A DNA stretch of 64,000 nucleotides from Rhizobium vallis. Its GTDB lineage: Bacteria; Pseudomonadota; Alphaproteobacteria; Rhizobiales; Rhizobiaceae. Below are positions 17,508-25,903 of this stretch, piece after piece. Position 1 is the first letter of the stretch. Each line of letters begins with the position of its first letter. The notes beneath the pieces are model-generated. The model ran no database searches. It had not been told where the DNA came from and saw nothing but the letters and a program-made list of their open reading frames with translations. Both the position numbers and the translations under genes were made by a program. The stretch lies in the NCBI RefSeq assembly GCF_003985155.1, contig NZ_ML133695.1, positions 1-64,000 on the forward strand, given 5' to 3'.

Positions 17508-18217
17508 TGGCGCTGCTCGAGACACATGGGCTGACGGCCTTCTACGGCGATTTCCAGGCGTTGTTCGGCGTCGATATCGCCTTGAATGAAGGCGAGACGA
17601 TCGCCGTGATCGGCGCCAACGGCGCCGGCAAGTCGACCCTGCTGCGATCGATCTCCGGCCTGATCCGCAATGTCCCCGCGCATATCCGGTTCGATGCCCG
17701 GGACATCGGCGCCCTTACCGCTCCGGATGTCCTGCAACTCGGCATCGCCATGGTCCCGGAAGGCCGTCGGCTCTTTCCTTCCCTTTCCGTCGAGGAGAAC
17801 CTGCTGATCGGCAAATATGGCCGGGTCGGCAACGGTGCATGGTCGCTCGACACCATCTACGATCTCTTTCCCGTGCTGAAGGACCGGCGCCACCATCCCG
17901 GCACCGCACTCTCGGGCGGACAGCAGCAGATGGTCGCGATCGGCCGCGGACTGATGTCCAATCCGCGCGTGCTGCTCTGCGACGAGCTGAGCCTCGGGCT
18001 TGCACCCGTGGTGGTCAGGGACATCTACGCGGCCTTTCCGAAAATCCGCGCGACGGGCGCTTCGATCGTCATCATCGAACAGGACATCGGCCAGGCGCTG
18101 AAAGTGTCCGACCGGGTCTACTGCATGATGGAGGGGCGGGTGACGCTGACGGGCACGCCGGAAACGCTGAGCCGCGAGGATATCCACGCCGCCTATTTCG
18201 GAGCGCATGGGCGATGA
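17507..18217 (+). CDS. ABC transporter ATP-binding protein, LivF type (island B)
   Basis: 236 residues with Walker A GANGAGKST, PEGRRLFPSL, signature ALSGGQQQMVAIGRGL, Walker B LLCDELSLGLAP and IIEQDI. It is the paralogue of the ATPase at 6160. The ATGA overlap with the permease gene at 18214 shows operon coupling. Confidence 0.94.
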   Translation: MALLETHGLTAFYGDFQALFGVDIALNEGETIAVIGANGAGKSTLLRSISGLIRNVPAHIRFDARDIGALTAPDVLQLGIAMVPEGRRLFPSLSVEENLLIGKYGRVGNGAWSLDTIYDLFPVLKDRRHHPGTALSGGQQQMVAIGRGLMSNPRVLLCDELSLGLAPVVVRDIYAAFPKIRATGASIVIIEQDIGQALKVSDRVYCMMEGRVTLTGTPETLSREDIHAAYFGAHGR

Positions 18218-19077
18218 ACTGGCTCGATACGATCATTCAGGGCATTTTGCTCGGCGGCCTTTACGCACTCTTCGCGGCGGGGCTCAGCCTGGTCTTCGGC
18301 ATTATGCGGCTGGTCAATCTCGCCCACGGCGATCTGATCGTGCTCGCCGCCTTCCTGATCCTGCTGCTCGTTTCGGCCCTCGGCCTCAATCCCTTCATCG
18401 CTGCCGCAGTCGCGCTGCCGGTGATGTTTGCTCTCGGCTGGGCACTGCAATTCCTCGTGCTCAACCGGACACTCGGCAATGATATACTCCCTCCCCTGCT
18501 CGTGACCTTCGGCCTTTCGGTCGTGATCCAGAACGGTCTGCTCGAGGGTTTCTCGGCCGACAGCCGCAGGATTTCGGCGGGCGCCCTGGAAACGGCCTCG
18601 CTCAAGATCGGTCCCGTCAGCATCGGCACCATGCCGCTCCTCACCTTCCTGTCCGCGGTGGGCGTCATCATCGCGCTCAACCTCGTCTTCTACCGCACCT
18701 CTCTCGGCCGGGCCTTCCGCGCCACATCGGACGACAGTGCGACGGCGGGCCTGATGGGCATCCGCACCGAGCGCATATTCGCCACCGCCACCGGGCTTGC
18801 CATGATGGTGGTGACGATCGCGGCACTCTATCTTGGTACACGCGCGAACTTCGATCCGACCATGGGACCTGCACGGCTGATCTATGCATTCGAGGCCGTG
18901 ATCCTTGGTGGGCTCGGCTCCTTCTGGGGGACGCTGGCCGGCGGGATCATCATCGGCGTGGCGCAGACCGTGGGCGCCGCGATCAATCCGGAATGGCAGA
19001 TCCTCGCGGGCCATATCGCTTTCCTCCTGGTGCTGATCGTCAGGCCGCGTGGCCTTTTCCCACGGGCGGTGGATTGA
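18214..19077 (+). CDS. ABC transporter permease, LivH type (island B)
   Basis: 287 residues with GILLGGLYALFAAGLSLVFG at the N terminus, NLAHGDLIV, the coupling region RATSDDSATAGLMGI and FEAVILGGLGSFWGTLAGG. About eight membrane helices. The start is at the ATG overlapping the LivF stop; a longer frame upstream runs through livF in another frame and is not used. Confidence 0.93.
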   Translation: MNWLDTIIQGILLGGLYALFAAGLSLVFGIMRLVNLAHGDLIVLAAFLILLLVSALGLNPFIAAAVALPVMFALGWALQFLVLNRTLGNDILPPLLVTFGLSVVIQNGLLEGFSADSRRISAGALETASLKIGPVSIGTMPLLTFLSAVGVIIALNLVFYRTSLGRAFRATSDDSATAGLMGIRTERIFATATGLAMMVVTIAALYLGTRANFDPTMGPARLIYAFEAVILGGLGSFWGTLAGGIIIGVAQTVGAAINPEWQILAGHIAFLLVLIVRPRGLFPRAVD

Positions 19078-19078
19078 T

Positions 19079-20161
19079 ATGAGCGATCACCTTTCCTCCT
19101 CCTGGACCGTTTCGGCTCACACACGCGGCTTCTCCGCACCCATGCTGGTGATCCTCGCTTTTGTGGGGCTCGCCGTCGCTGCGCCGCTATTCGTCTCGCG
19201 CTCAGTGGTCCAGGATCTGTTCTTCATCCTGACCATGCTGGTGCTGGCGCAGTGCTGGAACCTGCTCGCCGGCTATGCCGGCCTGGTCTCCGTCGGCCAG
19301 CAGGCCTTTGTCGGCTTCGGCGCCTACGCGATGTTTGCAGGCGTCAGCCTGCTCGGAATGGATCCGATGGCAGCCATCATGCTTGGCGGGCTCGCGGCGC
19401 TGGCGCTGTCTGTGCCCACGGCCTTCTTCGTCTTCCGCCTGCAGGGCGCCTATTTCGCTATCGGCACCTGGGTCATCGCCGAGGTCGTGCGACTGTCGCT
19501 CGCGCAGTGGAAAGCGCTGGGTGGCGGAACCGGCACCTCGCTGCCGTCAGGCGCGACCCGTGACATGTTCGGCGTGCGCTTCGTCGCGGACCTGCTCGGC
19601 GTGCGCGGGCCGCAGGCTACCGATATGGTCTGCTACTGGCTGGCGCTGCTATTGGCGGTCGTGACAATCGGTTCGATCTACAAGCTGCTGCGCTCGAAGC
19701 AGGGCCTGGGGCTCGCCGCAGTGCGCGACAACCGCGAGGCCGCACGCTCGGTCGGCGTCGATCCGCTCTGGGCAAAATCCTTCGTCTATCTCGTCGCGGC
19801 GCTGGCGACAGGCCTCACCGGCGCGCTAATCTATGTGCAAAAGGCGCGCATCTCGCCGGATGCGGCCTTCTCCGTTCCGGACTGGACGGCCTACGTGATC
19901 TTCATCGTTGTGATCGGCGGTATCGGCACGATCGAGGGGCCGATCATCGGGGTGATCGTGTTCTACATCCTGCAGAACCTGCTGGCCGACTACGGTTCCT
20001 GGTACCTGCTGATTCTCGGTCTGACCGGCATCCTGATCATGCTGTTTGCGCCGCGCGGCCTCTGGGGTCTGTTCGCCGACCGCACCGGAATCCAGCTCTT
20101 TCCCGTCCGCCGTATCCTGGCGGGCCAGCCCAAAACCAAAGACATCAAAGGGAGTGATTGA
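19079..20161 (+). CDS. ABC transporter permease, LivM type (island B)
   Basis: 360 residues with NLLAGYAGLVSVGQQAFVGFGAY, the coupling segment AVRDNREAARSVGVD and VIGGIGTIEGPIIG; many membrane helices. ATG 19079 follows the LivH stop by 1 bp. Its stop shares a base with the ATG of the monooxygenase gene, linking uptake and first oxidation in one transcript. Confidence 0.93.
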   Translation: MSDHLSSSWTVSAHTRGFSAPMLVILAFVGLAVAAPLFVSRSVVQDLFFILTMLVLAQCWNLLAGYAGLVSVGQQAFVGFGAYAMFAGVSLLGMDPMAAIMLGGLAALALSVPTAFFVFRLQGAYFAIGTWVIAEVVRLSLAQWKALGGGTGTSLPSGATRDMFGVRFVADLLGVRGPQATDMVCYWLALLLAVVTIGSIYKLLRSKQGLGLAAVRDNREAARSVGVDPLWAKSFVYLVAALATGLTGALIYVQKARISPDAAFSVPDWTAYVIFIVVIGGIGTIEGPIIGVIVFYILQNLLADYGSWYLLILGLTGILIMLFAPRGLWGLFADRTGIQLFPVRRILAGQPKTKDIKGSD

Positions 20162-21915
20162 TGGCCGACATCGAAACCGACGTCCTAATCGTTGGAACCG
20201 GCCCGGCGGGGTCGGCGACTGCAGCCCTGCTTGCCACCTACGGCATCGAGAACATGGCGATCAACCGTTATCGCTGGCTGGCCAACACGCCGCGCGCCCA
20301 CATCACCAACCAGCGCACGATGGAAGTACTGCGCGATCTGGGCCAGGAGGTCGAAGCGGAAGCCTATCTCCATTGCAGCCCGCAGGACATCATGGGCGAG
20401 AATGTGTTCTGCACCTCGCTCGCCGGCGAGGAACTCGGCCGTCTCAAGACATGGGGCACCCACCCGAAGTCCAGGGCCGAGCATCTGCTCTCCTCGCCCA
20501 CCGAAATGAATGACCTGCCGCAAACCTTCATGGAGCCGCTGCTGTTCAAGACCGCCTGCGGACGCGGGACGCAGGCGCGGATGTCCACGGAATATGTCAG
20601 CCATGTGCAGGATGCCGAGGGCGTAACGACGACCTGCCGAGACCGCCTGACCGGCAGGGATTTCACCATCCGCTCGAAATACCTGGTCGGCGCCGATGGC
20701 GGCAATTCGCTGGTGGCGCAGCATCTCGACCTGCCATTCGAGGGCAAGATGGGCGTGGCCGGTTCGATGAACATCCTGTTCAAGGCCGACCTCAGCCGTT
20801 ACGTCGCCCACCGTCCCTCTGTCCTCTACTGGGTGCTGCAGCCGGGCTCGAATGTCGGCGGCATCGGCATGGGCCTGGTGCGCATGATCCGGCCATGGAA
20901 CGAGTGGCTGATCAATTGGGGCTATGACATCAGCCAGGGCGTGCCTGAGGTCGATAAAGCTTTTGCCGAAGGCGTGGCCCGCGACCTGATCGGCGATCCC
21001 GATATCGACATCGAGGTCACCTCCGTCTCGACCTGGACGGTCAACAACTGCTACGCCACCCGCACCCAAAAGGGCCGGGTCTTCTGCATGGGTGACGCGA
21101 TCCACCGCCATCCGCCGTCGAACGGGCTCGGCTCAAACACCTCGATCCAGGACGGCTTCAACCTCGCCTGGAAGCTCGCCATGGTCATCAAGGGCCAGGC
21201 CGGCGCCGGCCTGCTCGAAACCTATAGCGAGGAGCGCGCGCCGATCGCCAAGCAGATCGTCACCCGCGCCAACCAGTCGATCGAAGAATTCGGCCCGATC
21301 TTCGGAGCGCTTGGCCTGCTCGATTCCATCGACCCGGTAAAGATGCAGGAAAACATGGATCGTCGCTGCGACGACAGTACGGCCGCCGAGAGCCAGCGTG
21401 CGGCGCTGCGCGAGGCGATCGCCTCCAAGGTCTATGAATTCGACGCACATGGCGTGGAGATGAACCACCGCTATAAATCCTCGGCGGTCGCGACCGATGC
21501 TCGGCCCGAGCCCGCATTCACCCAGAACCCGGAACTGCATTTCGAGCAGACGACTTGGCCCGGCGCACGCCTGCCGCATGCCTGGCTGTTTGGCAAGGGC
21601 AACCGGAAGACCTCCACGCTCGACCTCTGCGGTCACGGCAAGTTCACCCTCCTGACCGGTATCGGCGGCCGTGCCTGGGTTGATGCGGTCGAGACCTTGT
21701 CGACGGAACTCGGCCTTCCCATCGCAACCCATGTCATCGGGCCGCGGCAGACATGGCAGGATCATTACGGCGACTGGGCGCGTGCCTGCGAAGTGGGCGA
21801 TGCAGGGGCCATCCTGGTGCGGCCAGACCACCACGTTGCATGGCGCTCCGAGGGGCTGGCGGCTGACCCCGTAGTCGAATTGCGCCGCGTGTTGACAACA
21901 ATTCTGGATCGGTGA
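20161..21915 (+). CDS. FAD-dependent aromatic monooxygenase, TfdB/phenol-hydroxylase-like
   Basis: 584 residues of the class A flavoprotein hydroxylases. The FAD-binding GTGPAGSATAALLATYGIE is at the N terminus, the middle motif is VGADGGNSLVA, and the second FAD motif is GRVFCMGDAIHRHPPSNG. A C-terminal thioredoxin-like domain follows, as in 2,4-dichlorophenol 6-monooxygenase and phenol 2-monooxygenase. NAD(P)H-dependent ring hydroxylation of a phenol is expected, feeding the intradiol dioxygenase encoded 5 bp downstream. The exact phenol is unknown. Confidence 0.9.
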   Translation: MADIETDVLIVGTGPAGSATAALLATYGIENMAINRYRWLANTPRAHITNQRTMEVLRDLGQEVEAEAYLHCSPQDIMGENVFCTSLAGEELGRLKTWGTHPKSRAEHLLSSPTEMNDLPQTFMEPLLFKTACGRGTQARMSTEYVSHVQDAEGVTTTCRDRLTGRDFTIRSKYLVGADGGNSLVAQHLDLPFEGKMGVAGSMNILFKADLSRYVAHRPSVLYWVLQPGSNVGGIGMGLVRMIRPWNEWLINWGYDISQGVPEVDKAFAEGVARDLIGDPDIDIEVTSVSTWTVNNCYATRTQKGRVFCMGDAIHRHPPSNGLGSNTSIQDGFNLAWKLAMVIKGQAGAGLLETYSEERAPIAKQIVTRANQSIEEFGPIFGALGLLDSIDPVKMQENMDRRCDDSTAAESQRAALREAIASKVYEFDAHGVEMNHRYKSSAVATDARPEPAFTQNPELHFEQTTWPGARLPHAWLFGKGNRKTSTLDLCGHGKFTLLTGIGGRAWVDAVETLSTELGLPIATHVIGPRQTWQDHYGDWARACEVGDAGAILVRPDHHVAWRSEGLAADPVVELRRVLTTILDR

Positions 21916-21919
21916 GGCA

Positions 21920-22807
21920 ATGATGGAAGCACATGAGAAGGGCTATTTCACCGAGGAAAACTCCGTCGAGGTCGTGACCGGCCGCAATGCCGGCGCCAAG
22001 GACGAGCGGTTGAAGCAGGTGATGGAGGTCATCACCCGGAAGCTGCATGAGGCGGTGAAGGAACTGGAGCCGACGCAGGACGAATGGATGCAGGCCATCC
22101 TCTTCCTCACCCGCACCGGCCAGATGTGCAACGAATGGCGTCAGGAGTTCATCCTGCTGTCCGACGTGCTCGGCGTGTCGATGCTGGTCGACGCGATCAA
22201 CAACCGCAAGCCGTCGGGCGCCTCCGAAAGCACGGTGCTCGGCCCCTTCCATGTCGCCTACGCCCCGGAGCTGCCGATGGGCGCCAATATCTGCCTCGAC
22301 AGCAAGGGCGAGGACATGGTCATAGAGGGCCGCATCCTCGACACCGAGGGCAAGCCGATTGCCAATGCCGTCATCGACGTCTGGCAGGCCAATGACGAAG
22401 GCTTCTACGACGTACAGCAGAAGGGCATTCAGCCCGACTTCAATCTGCGCGGCATCTTCCGGACCAGCGCGGATGGACATTATTGGTTCCGCGCGGTGAA
22501 ACCGAAATATTACCCTATCCCGGATGATGGTCCCGTCGGGCAGTTGCTCGGCCATCTCGGCCGCCACCCCTACCGCCCGGCGCATCTGCACTACATTATC
22601 AGCGCCGACGGTTTCGAGACGCTGACGACGCATATTTTCGATCCCGACGATCCCTATATTCGCTCTGACGCGGTTTTCGGTGTCAAGGAAAGCCTGCTGG
22701 CGAAGTTCAAGCGGGTGAATGATCCGGCGCGCGCGAAAGCTTACGAATTCGGCGGCGATTTCTGGGATGTAAGGCACGACTTCGTGCTGGCGCGAAGCCG
22801 CGCCTGA
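21920..22807 (+). CDS. Intradiol ring-cleavage dioxygenase, hydroxyquinol 1,2-dioxygenase type (island B)
   Basis: 295 residues, same family as 13561. The iron ligands are Tyr in WQANDEGFYDV, Tyr in KPKYYPIPDDGPVG and the two His in RPAHLHYII. The STVLGPFHVAYAPELP segment resembles hydroxyquinol 1,2-dioxygenases more than catechol enzymes (from memory). It is the second ring-cleavage enzyme in the window; no second maleylacetate reductase is present, so the product may be reduced by the enzyme at 14418. Confidence 0.9.
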   Translation: MMEAHEKGYFTEENSVEVVTGRNAGAKDERLKQVMEVITRKLHEAVKELEPTQDEWMQAILFLTRTGQMCNEWRQEFILLSDVLGVSMLVDAINNRKPSGASESTVLGPFHVAYAPELPMGANICLDSKGEDMVIEGRILDTEGKPIANAVIDVWQANDEGFYDVQQKGIQPDFNLRGIFRTSADGHYWFRAVKPKYYPIPDDGPVGQLLGHLGRHPYRPAHLHYIISADGFETLTTHIFDPDDPYIRSDAVFGVKESLLAKFKRVNDPARAKAYEFGGDFWDVRHDFVLARSRA

Positions 22808-22834
22808 CATAGGCTCTATCATGAGAGGCGGATG

Positions 22835-22854
22835 CGGGAGGGTATCCTCTCCCG
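22835..22854. terminator. Bidirectional hairpin between island B operon and LysR gene
   Basis: CGGGAG (22835-22840) pairs with CTCCCG (22849-22854), and the inner bases extend the stem by two pairs, one of them G-T, leaving a 4-nt loop. It sits in the 65-bp gap between the convergent dioxygenase and LysR genes, so it can serve both strands. The T-tract is weak. Confidence 0.5.
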
Positions 22855-22872
22855 AGCTATTTCATCGCAGTA

Positions 22873-23865
22873 TCAGTCGGCCGATGAGATCCGCTCGCGT
22901 TCGCCCATGAACGGTCCCGGCACCCACTGGATCGTCTTTTCATGTTTCTCGACCGCGCGCCGGAGTTCCGCAAACTCCCGGCGCAGGTGGCCGAGAAACT
23001 TGCGGCCCGCCGGGTTCGAATACGGCTTCTTGCGTGTCATGACGCCGAGCACGCGCTCAGGCTGAGGAATATCGAGCGGGATGATGCTGATCTTGTTCTC
23101 GCCGCGGAAAGCATGAACGACGGAATGCGGCAGAATGGCCAGCGCATCGGTGCCTGCGAGGTAATTGACGACGCTCAACAGCGACCCGCCCGCGAAGCGC
23201 AGCGACACTTCCGCCAGCCCCAGCGTCAGCAGAATGTTATGCAGGTCGAGCACCAGCGGAGAACCCGGAAGCGGCGCGATCCAGGGGTAATTGACGATGT
23301 CCTCGGTCACGAGATTGCGCTTGCGGACCAGCGGATGGCCGGCGCCACACGTCAGGACGTTCCGCGCCGTCAGAATCGGCTCGAAATGCAGATCGGCACG
23401 CAGATCCACCGACCCGGTCGGGGTCACCGCGAGGTCGATCTGGCCGGAATCCAGTTCAGCGACGAGGTCGGGATAGTTGCCATAAGACTGGTGCACCATG
23501 ATGCCCGGCTCACCGCGCTGGAACGAGGCGATCATCGGCGACACCACCGCATCCATGAAGAAAGGCACCCCACCGATCCGCACGCGTCCCGACGAACCAG
23601 ACTTGAAGCTGCGGACGATCTCCATCGCCTTACGCGACGATGCCAAGATGGCCTTGCCCTGCTGGCCGAGCTGTTCGCCGAGCGGCGTGGGCTGCATCGG
23701 CCGACGGCCGGAAACGAAGAGTGGCTCGCCGATGCGCTTTTCCAGGATCGAGATGGTGCGCGACACCGCCGACTGGGTCATGCCCAGCATGGCGGCCGCT
23801 TCGGTAACACCGCCGGTCTCGATCACGGCGGCGAGTTGGACAAGATGAGCTTCCACGATCTTCAT
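22873..23865 (-). CDS. LysR-family transcriptional regulator (aromatic island B)
   Basis: 330 residues. Helix-turn-helix GVTEAAAMLGMTQSAVSRT, then the effector domain with RIGGVPFFMDAVVSP and SGQIDLAVTP. It is the paralogue of the LysR at 12530. It is divergent from the extradiol dioxygenase at 24034. A T-N11-A palindrome overlaps its own start codon, suggesting autoregulation. The last 15 or so residues extend beyond the usual LysR end. Confidence 0.93.
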   Translation of the reverse strand: MKIVEAHLVQLAAVIETGGVTEAAAMLGMTQSAVSRTISILEKRIGEPLFVSGRRPMQPTPLGEQLGQQGKAILASSRKAMEIVRSFKSGSSGRVRIGGVPFFMDAVVSPMIASFQRGEPGIMVHQSYGNYPDLVAELDSGQIDLAVTPTGSVDLRADLHFEPILTARNVLTCGAGHPLVRKRNLVTEDIVNYPWIAPLPGSPLVLDLHNILLTLGLAEVSLRFAGGSLLSVVNYLAGTDALAILPHSVVHAFRGENKISIIPLDIPQPERVLGVMTRKKPYSNPAGRKFLGHLRREFAELRRAVEKHEKTIQWVPGPFMGERERISSAD

Positions 23866-23878
23866 AGCAAATTGCTAT
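23864..23878. promoter_or_regulatory. LysR-box palindrome overlapping the LysR start codon
   Basis: ATAGCAA (23864-23870) and TTGCTAT (23872-23878) form a perfect inverted repeat around one central base and contain a T-N11-A pattern (23865 to 23877). It overlaps the start codon of the minus-strand LysR gene (23863-23865). This is the expected form of a LysR recognition site and an unusual place for it, suggesting direct auto-repression. Confidence 0.55.
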
Positions 23879-23894
23879 AGCTTGCATGAACAAT

Positions 23895-23920
23895 GTCAAT
23901 CTACAGGAGAGTAGATTGAC
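23895..23920. promoter_or_regulatory. Perfect 10-bp inverted repeat upstream of the extradiol dioxygenase
   Basis: GTCAATCTAC (23895-23904) and GTAGATTGAC (23911-23920) are exact reverse complements with a 6-nt spacer, 17 bp from the LysR-box palindrome and about 115 bp before the dioxygenase ATG. It could be a second regulator site or a transcript hairpin. Confidence 0.5.
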
Positions 23921-24033
23921 TATAGTCAGGACCATCACGGGATGTCTGCGACATGCAGAGCGCGCCGTGGTTTCGGATGACAACGGCTGAGGAACCGTAT
24001 CCGGAATTGGTAATGTCTTTGGAGGAGGACGAC

Positions 24034-24990
24034 ATGGCTCTTGTCAGCGGCTATCATCATCTGACGCTCTGCACCGATGGTGTGCAGGAGGATTACGACT
24101 TCTACACCAAGGTGCTCGGGCTCTATTCGGTCAAGCGCACGGTCCTGTTCGACGGCACGATCCCCGTCTATCATCTCTATTATGGCTCGCGGAACGGCGA
24201 TGCCTCGACCATCATAACCACCTTCCCTTTCCGCAAGCCGGCTGTCTTCGGCAAGCGCGGCACCAATCAGTCGAAGATCATCCAGCAGGCCATTCCTGTC
24301 GGTTCGGCCGACTATTGGATCGATCGGCTGAACGGCAAGGGCGTCGAAGCCGCCAAGATTTCGCGCTTCGGCATCACCCGTGTCGCTCTCAAACACCCCT
24401 GCGGCATCCCGCATGAACTGGTCGAAAGCCCGGCCGACAATCGTCCGTCGATCGTCAACGACGCGCAGGGTGTAACTGCCGCGCACGGCATCAAGGGCAT
24501 CTATGGCGCGGCCATCGCCGTCTTCGACCGCACCGCGATGGACGACTTCCTCGGCGTCGGCATGTCGATGAAAAAGGAAGCCGATAGCGAAGAAGGCCTG
24601 ATGTTCTCCGTGCCGAATGCCGGCGGGCCGAGCAGCATGGTCGAGATACTGCACGAATCGACCGGCCCGCAGGGCACCTGGACACTGGCGGGCGGCACGA
24701 TCCATCACCTCGCCCTCAACACCGGCAACGAGGAAAACCAGCTCAAGCTTAAGGCACATCTCGAGGGCCTCGGCTTCACCGACGTCTCGGATCAGAAGGA
24801 CCGCAACTACTTCAAGTCCTGCTATGTCCGCTCGCCCGGCGGCGCCTTGTTCGAGATTGCCTGGTCGGTCGAAGGCGGCTGGGCACTCGACGAACCGGCG
24901 GACCAGATCGGCACGACGCTGGTCTTCCCGCCGTGGTTCGAAGATCGCCGGCAGGAGCTGATCGCAGGCCTCGAACCAGCAACATTCTGA
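24034..24990 (+). CDS. VOC-family ring-cleaving dioxygenase, PcpA/LinE (hydroquinone 1,2-dioxygenase) type
   Basis: 318 residues with two vicinal-oxygen-chelate modules. The Fe(II) facial triad is visible: His in SGYHHLTLCTDG near residue 8-9, His in GTIHHLALNTG in the second module, and Glu in GALFEIAWSVEGG. The VRSPGGALFE context is characteristic of PcpA/LinE/MhqO-type hydroquinone-cleaving enzymes. GGAGGA before ATG 24034 fixes the start. With the hydrolase that follows 10 bp later it resembles mhqO-mhqD-type pairs. It would open a (substituted) hydroquinone or hydroxyquinol by an extradiol route alongside the intradiol route of 21920. Confidence 0.87.
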   Translation: MALVSGYHHLTLCTDGVQEDYDFYTKVLGLYSVKRTVLFDGTIPVYHLYYGSRNGDASTIITTFPFRKPAVFGKRGTNQSKIIQQAIPVGSADYWIDRLNGKGVEAAKISRFGITRVALKHPCGIPHELVESPADNRPSIVNDAQGVTAAHGIKGIYGAAIAVFDRTAMDDFLGVGMSMKKEADSEEGLMFSVPNAGGPSSMVEILHESTGPQGTWTLAGGTIHHLALNTGNEENQLKLKAHLEGLGFTDVSDQKDRNYFKSCYVRSPGGALFEIAWSVEGGWALDEPADQIGTTLVFPPWFEDRRQELIAGLEPATF

Positions 24991-25000
24991 GCCCGGCGCC

Positions 25001-25645
25001 ATGTCGACCCACGAAACGCCGCTCCTCCTCGGGGCGAACCCCGAAGAGGCCCTGGTGCACTGCATCTTCATCCACGGGCGTACCCAGTCGCCCGAGGATA
25101 TGCAGGAGCAGGTAATCTCAAAGCTCAAAGTGCCCGGCGTCGCCTTCCTGTTGCCGCGAGCGCGCGGCAACAGCTGGTATGACGCGCGCGCGACCGACGT
25201 GCTGACGGATCGCACCCGGCAACAGCTTGAGCACGCCATCGCTCATGTCTGGCAATTGATCGGCGATCTTTCCGGCGCAAACAATCACCCGAAGCCGCTC
25301 CTCATCGGCGGCTTCAGCCAGGGCGCTTGCCTCGCAGTCGAATATGCGATGCGGCATGGCCCATGGAACGGCGCTCTGGCAAGCCTGACCGGTTGCCGCG
25401 TCGGAACGCCCAATTGCGACCGCCCCTTCGCCGACCTCGACCGGCTGCCGGTCTATCTGACCGGGTCAGACAAGGATCCTTGGATCCCTGTCGATGCCTT
25501 CGCCCAGACTGCAGCGGCGCTGGCCCGAGCGCGAGCGCGGCTCCATTGCGACATTCTGCCGGACAGGTCGCACACAGTCTCCTCAACCGAAATTGCGCAG
25601 CTTGAGAAGGTCCTGTGCGGGCTTTCGAACCGAAGCTGGTGGTAG
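25001..25645 (+). CDS. Phospholipase/carboxylesterase-type alpha/beta hydrolase (MhqD-like)
   Basis: 214 residues. FIHGRTQSPEDM forms the oxyanion loop, the nucleophile elbow is IGGFSQGACLA, the acid is in TGSDKDPWIP and the catalytic His is in PDRSHTVSS. This is the carboxylesterase/acyl-protein-thioesterase subfamily often found next to hydroquinone dioxygenases. It may hydrolyse the acyl ring-fission product made by 24034; that role is inferred from neighbourhood. Confidence 0.87.
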   Translation: MSTHETPLLLGANPEEALVHCIFIHGRTQSPEDMQEQVISKLKVPGVAFLLPRARGNSWYDARATDVLTDRTRQQLEHAIAHVWQLIGDLSGANNHPKPLLIGGFSQGACLAVEYAMRHGPWNGALASLTGCRVGTPNCDRPFADLDRLPVYLTGSDKDPWIPVDAFAQTAAALARARARLHCDILPDRSHTVSSTEIAQLEKVLCGLSNRSWW

Positions 25646-25903
25646 CGCAAGCAAAGCGGGCGCTGACTTGCGTGGCGGGCGGATCGAGCAGGTCAATTCC
25701 TGTGTCCTGCTCACGCTCACCAATGACGGCCCGCCATCCCACAAAATCAAATTCCTGCGCTCACTTGCTGAGGAGCAGGACCGACGACTGATCGAGGCGT
25801 TTCCTCGCAATCAGCACAGGGAATGCGCCTGGTTCAATACGATCGTAAATCCGACCGCAAGGTGACACTGCTCTCAAGTGCCATCGGCCCAGCCCGGTCG
25901 TCG

